Both the position numbers and the translations under genes were made by a program. From Tilletiaria anomala UBC 951 (Eukaryota > Basidiomycota > Exobasidiomycetes > Georgefischeriales > Tilletiariaceae), in contig NW_013546919.1 of the NCBI RefSeq assembly GCF_000711695.1, positions 1-64,000 on the forward strand: a stretch of DNA of 64,000 nucleotides, in the 5' to 3' direction. The notes under the pieces are model-generated. The model did not search any database and was not told the DNA's origin. It saw nothing but the letters and a program-made list of their open reading frames with translations. The first letter of the stretch is position 1; every line of letters starts with the position of its first letter. Below, in pieces: positions 53,054 through 63,638 of the stretch.

Positions 53054-54637
53054 TCAAGGCCGCGGTCGCATGGGCGAAGGCTCGAACAGGGCAAGCCTGC
53101 GCTGTGCACCGCGGCCGGCGCTAACTTTCGTCTGCAAAACCTGGACGTTCTGCGGCGATGCTGTCAGTAAGAGCTTAGAGCGAGAAGGTGAATGTGGCGG
53201 CGGCGGCGATAGAGAAGAAGGTGATGATGTTAAGAGATGCGGCGGCGGTTCTGCTGGCGATGGCGACGAAGGCCCGCGGGGCCTTGTTGAGCTTCCGGGC
53301 TTTGGAGTTGGAGCTGAGCGTGATGAAACTGTCGTGCAAGCCCAAGAATCATCGCGGTGTTCATTGTGGATCGGTGAGGAGACGAGCGGACCAGGAGGAA
53401 TGGATGACTCTCTACTGCCGTTGCTGCTTGTGCCCGTGCTCGTGCCGCCGCCGTTAGTAAGTCCGCACAATCGGAAGTGCGCAGACGCGGCGCCCTGCAG
53501 TGGTACCGTGCGCTGGACGGCGGATGCTGCTGCTGCGCGCGCCGAGATGCAGCTGGCAGCAGCACCGCCGCGGCTCGTACCGAGCCGGGACGCCCACAGC
53601 GTAGACCAGAGATGTGGCGGCATCGCCTGCACGAGCTCGCATTCGCGCTCGCGCGTGCGCTTGTGAGGGCCGGCGTGCGTAGACGGAGAGGAAGTTGGCT
53701 CGACGCCAGCGACGAATGGCGTGCCGCGGTCTGCATCTACTGCTTGGCCTTGAGCTTCGTCGGCTTCCATCTGCGGGCGGGGAATGACAGTACGAAAGAG
53801 ATTCGCGCTCTTGCTCTGGCGGCGGTGGCGGGGCGCGCTGCTGCTTCTGCCGCTGCTGGGCGGCCCGCGGTGGTAGAACGCATGTGAGGATACTCTTTCA
53901 AGGGTGCCCGGAGGCGCCAAATCGCCGTAACATGAGCGCTCGGGCGCTTCGACTAGCGCTTGCGCGTCTGTCGTTTTTGTCGTCGTGGTAATGTCGCGAG
54001 CACTGAGCTGGGACGCTTGAGGCGCGGCGGAAGCCTCCTCTACATCATGAGCAACCGCTTCAGCATTGCCATGCACACCGAAGCCTCGACCGTATCCGTG
54101 CTGCTCGCTGAGCTGGTACGTCTCGGAGCGTCGCGCGGTCTCTGTGCTGAGGTGTGCTTCTCCGTGCCCCTTTTCGCGCCTCATGTGCGTGCGGGTATGC
54201 GCGGGCTCGCAGACGCCGTCCCTCGCCGCCGGGTCGAACGTCAGTCGCATTTGCATCTGTGTTGGGTGTTGCTTCCCCCGCTGCCGCTGCCTTTGCTCTG
54301 ATGGTTTCTGGCTCGCTGCAGCGGCGAGACGGTCAAGTGCAGGGGTAAGCGCAGCCGGCGGGAAGGGTGCGAGGCGCAGCACAGCGCGGACCAGCGGCGG
54401 CTTCTCGCGCGTGCCCAGAAATGGGCGCGGGCCGCCGGCCTGTATGTCAGCATCGGCACGGTAGCGGGGCTGGCGCTGGGAGTAGGAGGCCGCCGCCGCC
54501 GCAGCGTAGCGTACCGTCGCGGCGCGCGCTTTGGCGCTGGCGTGTGCGTTGCGCGCCGCAATCGTGCTGTAGGCACCGAGGTGCGGCGCGGTGTGCGAGA
54601 AAGAGGGGAGCAGGAGGAGGATAGCGGCATGGTCCAT
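53054..54637 (-). CDS. Hypothetical Ala/Ser/Pro-rich protein
   Basis: A single open frame of 527 codons from ATG 54637. I recognise no family. The N-terminus is hydrophobic and acid-poor (MDHAAILLLLPSFSHTAP followed by Ala- and Arg-rich sequence), which might be a signal or mitochondrial leader. The rest is low-complexity with Ala, Ser, Pro and Arg, ending in a Ser/Pro-rich tail. The region is GC-rich and frames on other strands are also long, so this may be chance. Its length and clean stop-free run favour a gene only weakly. Introns could also break it differently. Confidence 0.4.
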   Translation of the reverse strand: MDHAAILLLLPSFSHTAPHLGAYSTIAARNAHASAKARAATVRYAAAAAASYSQRQPRYRADADIQAGGPRPFLGTREKPPLVRAVLRLAPFPPAALTPALDRLAAAASQKPSEQRQRQRGKQHPTQMQMRLTFDPAARDGVCEPAHTRTHMRREKGHGEAHLSTETARRSETYQLSEQHGYGRGFGVHGNAEAVAHDVEEASAAPQASQLSARDITTTTKTTDAQALVEAPERSCYGDLAPPGTLERVSSHAFYHRGPPSSGRSSSAPRHRRQSKSANLFRTVIPRPQMEADEAQGQAVDADRGTPFVAGVEPTSSPSTHAGPHKRTRERECELVQAMPPHLWSTLWASRLGTSRGGAAASCISARAAAASAVQRTVPLQGAASAHFRLCGLTNGGGTSTGTSSNGSRESSIPPGPLVSSPIHNEHRDDSWACTTVSSRSAPTPKPGSSTRPRGPSSPSPAEPPPHLLTSSPSSLSPPPPHSPSRSKLLLTASPQNVQVLQTKVSAGRGAQRRLALFEPSPMRPRP

Positions 54638-56451
54638 GAGCAGGGGCAGATGGGAGTGGTAGAAGAAAGGCAAGGGAGTGGAAGGTAGGTGAGTGTATGC
54701 GCGGCGACACGATCAGAGGGGCGGGAAAATGACGTTTCCAATGCGCGAGAGTCAGAGACAGGGTTAGCCGCAGGGGCAAAGGAGAAGAGAAGCGTCAATC
54801 GATCAACGGTGCGCCAAGCTTCCGTTGGCAGGAAGCGAGCTGTATGCTGGTGATACCAGCCAGCCTGGCGGGGTAAAAGCAGGAGCAGGGGCACGGATGC
54901 CCGTTTGAGGCAAAAAGAAGGTGGGGGAAGCAAGGGACGTGGAAGCTGGTGGACGGATCAGCGCGTAACGCTCCTCACAATGGCGTCTCTATGAAGGAAA
55001 TGTGTGCTTCTGGATCGTCATCGTCATCGTCATCGCCATCGCCACCATCTTCGCCTTTTCCCCTTGCGGTCTCTTGTGCCTGACGCTGCTGGCTGGTCCC
55101 TGACAGCACTCCTTGTTTCGCTATGGCTCCGGCGTCGACGTCATCATCGGAAGAGGGGCCGTCGGAGCAGACGTGCATGCCATCGCGAATGTTGGTGCAC
55201 CATGCTGCGTTCATCACGGGGATGTCCTGCAAGGAGACGGGCTGCAAGAAGAGCGATGCGAGTTGACAGAGGGAGATACGCAAGCAAGTAGTGCGCCGTC
55301 CACGATGTATGCACGTGTATATAAGATATACACGGTCGGCCCTCTCCCATTTGGTACGGCTGGCAACAAACTAATATCCAAGCTGGGAAAGAAAGCAAGG
55401 TCCATATGATAATGCTTGGACCTCGGCTGGGGGTTTGAGAACACAACCCTACTTTGATCGCCACATAGATCTGTCTGTCGGGAGTTTGCAGGCCCTAGAT
55501 ATGAAGGAAGCCACCCCACCCAGGCAAGGGGGAAAAAGGGGGGAAGAGGCGAGTGGGGCCTTGCCCAGTCTGAGTGTGCTCTTTGCTTGACCGGCGCTCT
55601 GAGATATCGCTTCTTTTCACGTTGCTTGTGTTGAGCATGTCTGTAGCCGCACTCTGCAAGCACAGCCGCCGGTTGGAGTGTTTTGGGAGCGGGTGAGCTG
55701 CATAGCACGTAGTCGCGTTGGAGCTCTCTGGGCGTCTATCCGCCATCACGGCGGTGAAGTGACCAACTGAAAGGTCCGAGGGTGTGCACGGGCCGCTTAT
55801 GAATGCGGAGAGCGAGGCGAGCGGACTGGCTGTAGATTCGTTTAGGGTTGTGGCCAATTGCCTGGGGCTGTTGAAAGTGGTGCAGGTGGCGGCGCCGTCG
55901 GAAAGCAGAGGGGCCGGGGGATGTTTGGGTGGGGCGACAGGCATGAGAGCACAGCCAACAATGTCCATGCACGAAACAACACCTCACACAGCCAGCCAAA
56001 CTATTTTGAGCAGGGCACTACGGCTGTGTGACGCTGGCTGCAACACCGCACAGCCGTTTGAGCAGCGAAGGGTTGGTTAGTAGTGACTTGACTTGCTCTG
56101 CTGCAGGCAAACCACCAACACCCGTCGAGCAAGGCTGCATCAACAAGCACGCTCTCCATCGCCACACTTTTCTTTTTGTCGTCGTCGCCTTCTCATTCAC
56201 TCCATCCTCTCACGTCTTTAGTGTACTCGTGTGCGCTGCAGAACAGCGCTCTGTATCCCCTTTACCCCCCGCCCTCGTCCAAGGCGCCTCGAGTGTGCAG
56301 CGTCAGGAAATACAGAAAGCGGGCGGTGAGTCGTGGATCGGTCGACCCCCTGTCGCTGCGCTGCGCTGCGGAACATTGTCCGCTGACGTGCCCCTCCTCT
56401 CTCTCCCCTTCCCTTCCTCGTCCCAGCACCACACATACACACATTCGCAAG
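54638..56451. other. Intergenic with a weak two-exon candidate
   Basis: No firm gene. The right part is the leader of the coiled-coil gene at 56452. A minus-strand candidate is listed separately. Confidence 0.4.
54975..55746 (-). CDS. Possible small acidic protein (weak model)
   Basis: Two minus-strand exons, 55621-55746 and 54975-55226, would give 125 residues (MADRRPESSN at the start, HISFIETPL at the end), joined in phase by a donor gtgaaa and an acceptor cttgcag. The second exon has a conserved look (DIPVMNAAWCTNIRDGMHVC) and an Asp run. The intron would be 394 nt, far longer than others here, and no family is recognised, so the first exon in particular may be wrong. Confidence 0.25.
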
Positions 56452-59400
56452 ATGGCGTCTGCAGCCGCAATAGCAGCAGCACAGCCATCCAACTCCACCT
56501 CACCACCGCCAGTACAGGATGCAGACGCCCTGGCGCTCGATTCGGTGGCGCAGACGACAGATCCGGACGTGCTACGTGCCACAATCGCCGCGCTGCGTAC
56601 GGAGCTCGGCGCACGCGACGGGCAGCTCGCCACGCTGCGCGCCGACCTGGCGCTCGCCCGCCACACCCACGACGCCCTCCTCGCCCGCTCCGCCGGTTGG
56701 GCCGACTCGCTGCAGGAGCTCGCGGCGCGTGTGCCGCAACTGCAGGATGCGCTCGCGCGCGAGCAGGCCGCCCGCGCCGAGGCCGATGACCGCGTCAAGG
56801 ACCTCCGCCTGCGTGCCGAGGAGAGCCGTCGCGCGTTCATGCGCCTCCAGGGCGAGTCCGAGAAGGAGCGCAAGGCTGCAGCTGCCGTGCGCCGCGAGTC
56901 TCACCGCAGGAGCTTCGGCTCCGTCGCACTCGCGCCCCCCGTCGCCGGAGCCTCGGTCAGCCCGCCAGGCGCTGCTGCGCCCGGCTCGCTCCTCGACGAA
57001 GAGGAAGCGAGGGAGCTCAGGAAGAGCAAGAGAGCCAGCCTCGCGTTTGGACCCAATGGCACCGGCATCTCCATTGCCTCACTCGCAGCCACTTTTGGCA
57101 GCGGCAATGACCCACCTCGCAGCGGCACCAGTGCCAGTGCTAGCGCCAGCGACCTGGCGACTAATGGCACGGGCTCCGTCAGAGGCCTCAAGGGCCTGTC
57201 GCTGCTCAGCGCCTCTCCTGCGCCCTCACCCTCCCCGTCGCCATCGCCGTTGCCCGCGCTGTTCGGCGCCGACAGCAAGGTGCACGCTCCTCTCGAAGCG
57301 CACGCAGACTCCGCCATTGCAGCGGGCGATGCATCGCATGCACGCCGCTCCTCGCCACCCTCAGCGCCTTCGGGTGCAGCGAGCCACGCAAACCGTCGTT
57401 ACAGCAGCGGCAGCAGTACACATCACGATGCCGCCGCCGGCTCGGAGCTCGAGCTCTTCGTACCCGGCGCGGGATTGGGTTCCCGCGACAGCCTTGCGGG
57501 CAACGGCCTCGGCCTCTCCGGTCACCTGTCGCCCGCGCCGTCCACTAGCGCGCTGTCCTCTGTCGGCAGCCCCATCCTCGAAGGCCACGAGGAGGATGAG
57601 GCCGACGGTGAAGGCCACGATGGTGATGAGGCCTCTGTGGAGGGTTCACGGAGACACACGTTGTCGCTGCCGTTGCAGCAGCAGCAGCGCCGACAGAGAA
57701 CAAGAGAGGAGCAGCAGCAGCAGGACGATGGAGAGGAAGACTCCGACTCGAAAGCCGCTCGCAGGCGTAGCGCCATGATGGGTGGCGGCGGTTCGCTGAT
57801 GTTTTCCAGCACGCCAGGTGCGCCCGGCTCGGGCCCAGGCTTGGCCTCCGTACCTGCTTCGACGGCCGGCTCGACGCTCGCGACGATGCGGCTCGAGGCG
57901 CAGCTGCAGGCCAAGCAGGCCGAGGTCGAGCGACTCAAGCTCGAGATGACTGGCCTGCGCGCACACATGCACGAGGCGCACGAGGCCCGACTCGCCAGCG
58001 AGTCCTGCCTCAAGGCGCTCAGGGCGTTCATTGCCGAGGGTGCGGGTACCACCGGCATAGCACCCTCCGCGCCGGAAAGCCTCGCTTCGGCATCTGACGC
58101 GGCAGGCGCCGACCGCCTCGGCGCGGCGTTCGACCTGAAGGAGGTCAAGCTGCCCCCACTTCCCACCGACGCCGATGCGGACGAGCTCAGCGATGATGAC
58201 CTCGCCCACACCCCGTTCCATGCGCAGCACGGCCGCCTCCCGCCTGCATCCGCGTCCGCGTCGTGGTCCGCGTTCAAGACGCCGTCCAGCAGCAGCGGCG
58301 CCGCGCATTCCAATCCCCCGACTTCCTCGGCGACAACGTGGGGCTTGCGCCTGTCTACGTTCCCAAACATGATCCGCAAGACCACCGCCGACTCGACGGA
58401 TAGCAGCGGCAGCAGCAGCGGTGGCGGTGGCGGCACGCAGGCCGGCCTGCTCAGCGCCAGCAGCAGCAGCAGCGGTGGCGCATTATCTGACGCCACGACC
58501 ATCGAGAGTCACGGCACCAGCGCCAGAGAGGAGGACTGTCAGCCTGGAATTGTATCTGGAACGGGGACATCGCTCGGCGCAGTTCCGTCCTCGTCCAGCA
58601 CTGCCGGCGCATCGCTGAGCAGCCTGTGGAATCGCACTGTCAACTCGGTCGCCGCTGCGCGCGACAGCGCCATTGCCGCCGCCGCCTCTTCCTCATCTGC
58701 ATCGGCAAATTTAAATGGAACCTCAGCCAGCGACAACTCTGCGCATATTTGCGACTCTCCACAGCGAACACGCTCTGCATCGACTTCCACCGCAGCTTCC
58801 ACGCCTACAGTGGCGTCTCCATCGGACCTGGCTGCCAATGCTGCGTCGCCACCTGGTGCTGCGGCTGCTGGGCCAGCGGCGTCCGTTAGCTCGCCTGGAT
58901 CAGGCAGCAGCGGAGGCGGCGCAGCAGGCGCGCTCAAGAGCCTCGGTGGCTGGTTCAATAAGCGTCAGTCGTTTGTGGCGCCGGCTTCCGCCTCATCATG
59001 TCCGTCGCCGCTTCCGAGCGTGACGCCTGCCTCGGCCACTTCTGCCAGCTCGGGCGATGTGCAGGGTGCAGTCGAGGAGGAGGAAGAAGACAACGCGCTG
59101 ACACCCGTCACGCCGCAGCGCAGAAAGATGCCGTCGCCGCCATTCGCGTCGCTCGACCTCGCGGAGCCGAACAGGACGCCGACCAGCGCACAGCCGTCTG
59201 CGTCGCGTTTCCCGTCGCTGAACGGCCCCGCCAGTGACAGCAAGGACGCGCCGCTCAAAGAGGACGCAGGCGTCCTCGGCGACGGCAGCAGCTCCCATTC
59301 TGCGGCAGGTACAACGACGAGCAGCAGACTCTCGGCGCGCAGCGCGGCGCTCGCGCGTCTGATGAACTCCAACCCTCAATTTGACGCTGACGCAGCGACA

Positions 59401-59550
59401 TCGTCGCAGGCATCCACGCCGACGCAAGCGAAAGCGCCTTCGCTGTCAAAGTTGCCGACGGTGGTGCCGAACGCTAGAGCCCAACGCGCTCAGCAACGCT
59501 CGGCTAGCGTCACGTCCGACGAGGGGTTCGTCCCGCCTACCTTTGATTAA
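56452..59550 (+). CDS. Large coiled-coil, Ser/Ala-rich protein, unassigned
   Basis: A single exon of 1032 residues. I do not recognise a family. An N-terminal coiled coil spans about residues 38-150 (VLRATIAALRTELGARDGQL, then LQDALAREQAARAEADDRVK). A second lies near residue 480 (LEAQLQAKQAEVERLKLEM), ending in SCLKALRAFIAEG. Between and after them are long Ser, Ala, Pro and Gly tracts with poly-Gln and acidic runs. Near residue 830 there is GALKSLGGWFNKRQSF, which may be a short conserved motif. The layout suggests a scaffold, perhaps at polar sites, but no function is claimed. The in-frame stretch before 56452 looks like untranslated leader. It is convergent with the rhomboid gene. Confidence 0.85.
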   Translation: MASAAAIAAAQPSNSTSPPPVQDADALALDSVAQTTDPDVLRATIAALRTELGARDGQLATLRADLALARHTHDALLARSAGWADSLQELAARVPQLQDALAREQAARAEADDRVKDLRLRAEESRRAFMRLQGESEKERKAAAAVRRESHRRSFGSVALAPPVAGASVSPPGAAAPGSLLDEEEARELRKSKRASLAFGPNGTGISIASLAATFGSGNDPPRSGTSASASASDLATNGTGSVRGLKGLSLLSASPAPSPSPSPSPLPALFGADSKVHAPLEAHADSAIAAGDASHARRSSPPSAPSGAASHANRRYSSGSSTHHDAAAGSELELFVPGAGLGSRDSLAGNGLGLSGHLSPAPSTSALSSVGSPILEGHEEDEADGEGHDGDEASVEGSRRHTLSLPLQQQQRRQRTREEQQQQDDGEEDSDSKAARRRSAMMGGGGSLMFSSTPGAPGSGPGLASVPASTAGSTLATMRLEAQLQAKQAEVERLKLEMTGLRAHMHEAHEARLASESCLKALRAFIAEGAGTTGIAPSAPESLASASDAAGADRLGAAFDLKEVKLPPLPTDADADELSDDDLAHTPFHAQHGRLPPASASASWSAFKTPSSSSGAAHSNPPTSSATTWGLRLSTFPNMIRKTTADSTDSSGSSSGGGGGTQAGLLSASSSSSGGALSDATTIESHGTSAREEDCQPGIVSGTGTSLGAVPSSSSTAGASLSSLWNRTVNSVAAARDSAIAAAASSSSASANLNGTSASDNSAHICDSPQRTRSASTSTAASTPTVASPSDLAANAASPPGAAAAGPAASVSSPGSGSSGGGAAGALKSLGGWFNKRQSFVAPASASSCPSPLPSVTPASATSASSGDVQGAVEEEEEDNALTPVTPQRRKMPSPPFASLDLAEPNRTPTSAQPSASRFPSLNGPASDSKDAPLKEDAGVLGDGSSSHSAAGTTTSSRLSARSAALARLMNSNPQFDADAATSSQASTPTQAKAPSLSKLPTVVPNARAQRAQQRSASVTSDEGFVPPTFD

Positions 59551-59765
59551 GGAGGCGTGTGTCCGCGACCGATGCAAATGTCCTTTCGCAGCGCTTCCCT
59601 TTGTTCCAGTGTGTCCTGTTTTGATAAATCCGCCTTGCATGTTTAGCAGCACATACCCCCTCTTGTAATTCATCGGAAAGTATCAGTGAAAGCTTGCAAA
59701 TACAGAGCATTACATCTTCACCTATGACTGTACGCGGTGCTTGTGTGCATGGGCTTTCTAAGTAT

Positions 59766-61266
59766 TTACACACGGTGACCTTTGAGCTTGAAACGCCAGA
59801 AGAGCACGCCGGCGAGGATACCGCCAATGTGAGCGGCCGAGTCGATGGGCCCACCCGGTCGGAACCAGGCTTGTGAGAGGTCCCATACGAAGATGCCGCT
59901 TATGCACGCCCATGCGGGGATGGGGATCACGAAGAAAAGGAGGAATGTTGTCTGATGGTTGCCAGGATCGTTACGTGTGGCGGCAAAGGGCGATGTGATC
60001 AGTAAGGTTGCACATTCCAGGCCCGAAGGTAATGATGCTTACCCTTGGAGACATGCACGCAAACGTGCTCAGAATGGCGTACACTGAGCCGCTGGCGCCA
60101 TGACTAGCTCTCTGTTGAGGACTGCCTCCGTTCGCCGCCCTCACTTGAGGACTGTGCATGCCTCTGCCGAGCCAAGGGCTGACGAAGCGGTTCCACGCGA
60201 GGCTGACGAGCGCCGTTGCGATCCCAGCGCCAAAGTAGAGGCTCAGGAAGGCCGTATTGCCAATGTGCATGACCACGTGGCTACCCATGAAAGCGAGTGA
60301 CTGGATAGTAGGCAGATTCGTCATCAGTGAAGCTCAGAAATGGCATGCTTTGACGCATTGACGCACCAGCATATTCAGCAAGAAATGCGTGCTGTCCTCG
60401 TGGCTGATGCAACTCGTGAGCAACGTCCAGATCCGCCCCTGTGCAAGATTCATTTCTCCGAAAAGAAAGTTCTTGCACATGAAAATGTATGCCTTGGGAT
60501 CGTTGAACTTCCTAAACGACTCTGTGCTGTACTGCCACGCCGCAAAGACGAGCGCATTGAGCGCGATGATGGCATAGAGGACATAGTTCGGGCGAATGAA
60601 GTTGATGCGCCGCGCGAGCGAGGCTACTGGATTCATTGTTGAGCGCGACGATCTAGAGTAAAAGGAGCCGCCTGGCCGGTGCTGGTATGGCCTTTGGCCT
60701 TGGGCAAAGAGAGCCCCGAATGGATTCATGAGAAGCATTACTGTCCAACGCCCTATCCTTCGGATGGATCGGGGTTGATGAGGAGATGCCAGGAGATCCC
60801 GTGCCTGTGCTAGCACGGTATTTGGGAGAGGTAACTCATGGGCAGGATGTGCAGCAGCCTTCGAGCATTCTGACGCTGATCGGCCTCCTAACGAGCTCGA
60901 GAACCGGCTCAGTGAGAGTATCGAGGAGCACCTGCGCGCAGGCGTGTCCCGTTTCATGCGTCGGATCGAATGAGCAATCATGCTTGGCGCCGCGCAATTC
61001 TGCGGCAATAATCTTGACGGATAGAATGATCTGCTGCAACCTAGGCTGGCTTCTACGTATGAGATGGTGCGCCTGTGTACGACTGATGGAGGGGCTTGCA
61101 CGGTGGTCTGAAAGCGACGGTTGAACGGTGGGGTCACCGCGCCTCGCGAATGGGAGAGCACGTCAACCGGGTCCATCTTCTCGGGCCTTGCAAAGAGAAA
61201 CATCTTTGCTGAAGGGCTAATAGCCTCCGTCCCTCTTTGGAGCAGCAGCCGGGGACTTGCGGCCAT
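59766..61266 (-). CDS. Rhomboid intramembrane protease, mitochondrial type
   Basis: Three minus-strand exons, 60367-61266, 60043-60300 and 59766-59951, encode 447 residues. The serine protease motif GASGSVYAI places the nucleophile at about Ser370, and the partner histidine is in DSAAHIGGILAG (about His427). HFLLNMLS before it and several membrane segments (VLYAIIALNALVFAAW, ITFLL-like TTFLLFFVIP) complete the rhomboid core. The 200-residue N-terminus is Arg/Ser-rich and acid-poor at first, like a mitochondrial leader, so this is probably a Pcp1/PARL-type protease of the inner membrane, which in yeast cuts Mgm1 and Ccp1. The leader may contain an unrecognised intron. It is divergent from an Mgr3-like gene 459 bp away. 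Confidence 0.88.
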
Positions 61267-61725
61267 CTTGTCCAGCTGAGCAGTTGATCCCTGCAGCCTC
61301 TCAGTTTGGGTCGCAGAGCGGGGACCTGCTTTCGTGGACCAAGAGACAATAGGTCGCAGCTTGATGTGCGTTGCAGTTGATCTCTATTTCTCGAGCAGGC
61401 CAGCTCCGCTTTATAACGGGGCCAAGCTGCTTGATACCTGGGGCGTAGGGGTGTAGTGAGATATCTTGAGATTTGCGGTAATGTCAATGGACGATGATCG
61501 GCTGCACGAAAGGTTAGGAGGAATTACGTAAGCCACATTACTCTTGACGTCAGCTACTTCGTGATGCCCTTCTGATTTTTGGCATCAGCCTGACGATGTT
61601 TCCTCATGACGCCCACCACTCACGCACGCGGCCTTGGGTAGGATTGGGCTCATCACGGGAGACTTTACTTGCCACGAGACAGCGGATAAAATTTGAAGTG
61701 CAGAGAGCGATCGTGCGTACGTAGC
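61267..61725. promoter_or_regulatory. Divergent promoter, rhomboid / Mgr3-like
   Basis: A compact 459-bp interval between two genes for probable mitochondrial inner-membrane proteins. It has no other frame of note. Shared regulation is inferred from position only. Confidence 0.5.
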
Positions 61726-63638
61726 ATGCAAGCAATTTCAGTGACTATGCGCCGCTCGCAACTAGCGTTACCCAAACGCCACCACAGGCAAGTAGTCCGC
61801 ACGGCGGTGGCCAGGCATGCGACGCCAACGCCAGCTCCAACGCCTCATAAAGGCACCGCAACATGCAGATCGATACACATGAGCACTTTTCGGCAGGATG
61901 TACGAGAGCCGGCACTGGCAACACCAAGCAAAAGATTTGAAGTACCACCGACTGCTGGGCCTCTCGGGGGACGCAGAGGACCGCGCGTCGGGACTTTGTT
62001 CTTGGGGTGAGTGCACAGGCAGCAATCCTGACCGCCGTGCATGTGGGCTGATTTTCATGTTAAATTACCTATTTTCAAACTTACTGTGGGACAGCCTGAC
62101 AGCATTTGGCCTTGGAGTGACGGCCCTAGGCCTGATCGATTACTTTGGAACTTTCAAGACGTGGCCCAAAGAAGTGCGGGATGATCTTCGCGTCGCCCTC
62201 AAAGCACGTAACCGTGGTGACAGTCGCCGAGCAGAGGCACACTTTAGAAGGTGAGTCAGGACTTTGTGCGATGCGTTACCATGGAGAGAACAAGCGCTGA
62301 ATAATGCTGTCGTGTCGTCACTTAAACACCAAGAGCATTGGCTACAGCGCGATCACTTCCTCCACAGGCACTGGGCTCGGAACGGCTGCTCAAGATCTCA
62401 GGGTTGAGCATTGCGCTCGGCAGCCTGCTCGAGGCAGAGCACGAGTACACGGCAGCCTATCAAGTCTACGCCGAGAGTCTGGACGAGGTCCTTGGTCAAG
62501 GCAGCTTTGGATCTGCGCAAGCAGCGACGCACCCTGCTGGTTTCAATTCCGACTCTGACTCTTCTAGAGGGCTCAGTCCGCAAGAGCGCCTGCGTACTGT
62601 GGCGCTTGCACAGAAACTGGGCGATCTCGCCAGCAGCGGTATGATCACCGATGGCTTGTCGACTGTCACGCAATCCGCGGGGCCCTCGGCCGCTGCAGCG
62701 ACGATGGACGATTTGGTGGAGCAGCACTATGTCTGGTCCGTCGAGGAGCTGCTGCGTCTCGTCATGAATGACGAGCAACGCCGCAAGGCGATCGCCGACG
62801 CGGCTTCTGCTGATGCGACGGGCGGCGGCGTCATGCTCTCGGAACTGGGGTTGCCAGAATGGATCTCGCCTAGCGACCTGGGCGGCAGCCTCGAGGCGCT
62901 CGCCGGGTTCTACACGCGCAAGGGCAAAGCAGATCTTGCCGTGCCGCTGTACCTGCAAGCTCTGTCACTTCTGATGCCCCCGTCATCGCCGTCTTCATCA
63001 GAACCGCCGAGGCCCCCTCCGACAGCGAGCGAGCGATGTCGCGCGGGAGTATTGATGAACAATCTCGGGCAGCTGCTCGTCGATGGACAAGGGCCGAAGG
63101 GCGGAGCAGATATGACTGTGGACAAGCAAAAGGTAAAGCAGGCGATCGCGTGGGTGCAAAAAGGCTTGGACGTCGTACAGAAGACGCAGCGCTTGGCGGG
63201 ATGGGAACAGTTGCAGCAGGGTCCTTCTTCACAAGGAGCGGCTGGAGGGAAGGCAAAAGAGGTTCTGCAGACCTCAGACGCGAGGACGCAGGAGGTGTGT
63301 CTGGAGTGCGCGGCAGCGGAAGTGGCACTGCTTTACAATTTCGGCGTGATGAGCGAGGTGAGTTTGGACTGGCATGTCGCACAACAGACGTGCAGAGCAC
63401 TGAAGCTGCGCTGCGGCTTTCCTTTCAATACCTCTTCAAACCTCCACCCACCCCTTTCCTGCCGCTCAATACGATGTTGACCCCACACAAGATGCTGAAC
63501 GACACATGCAAAGCACGCGAAGCGTATCAGCGAGCCTATGCGCGCGCTGACCAGCACCAGATGCGAAATGCGCGCAACAAGAGTGCGCATGCGCTTATGA
63601 AGCTCGAGCGGCGCAGCGGTGGTGGCAAGACCGCGTAG
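61726..63638 (+). CDS. Mgr3-like TPR protein, i-AAA protease adaptor
   Basis: Four exons, 61726-62006, 62095-62250, 62334-63357 and 63492-63638, encode 535 residues in phase. An Arg-rich, acid-free N-terminus (MRRSQLALPKRHHRQVVRTA from residue 8) looks like a mitochondrial presequence. A membrane segment follows across the first splice (LGLTAFGLGVTALGLIDYFG), then WPKEVRDDLRVALKARNRGD, and TPR-like helices (EAEHEYTAAYQVYAESL, LEALAGFYTRKGKADLAVPL, LMNNLGQLLV, CKAREAYQRAYARA). Yeast Mgr3 is an inner-membrane TPR protein that with Mgr1 delivers substrates to the i-AAA protease Yme1. The match in layout is good; the call rests on architecture and motifs. The first in-frame ATG (61726) is used; 61747 is an alternative. 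Confidence 0.82.

Noticed and set aside
57522-58502. Minus-strand frame of 326 codons opposite the coiled-coil gene
   Set aside because: Shadow of a Ser/Ala-rich exon; no motif.
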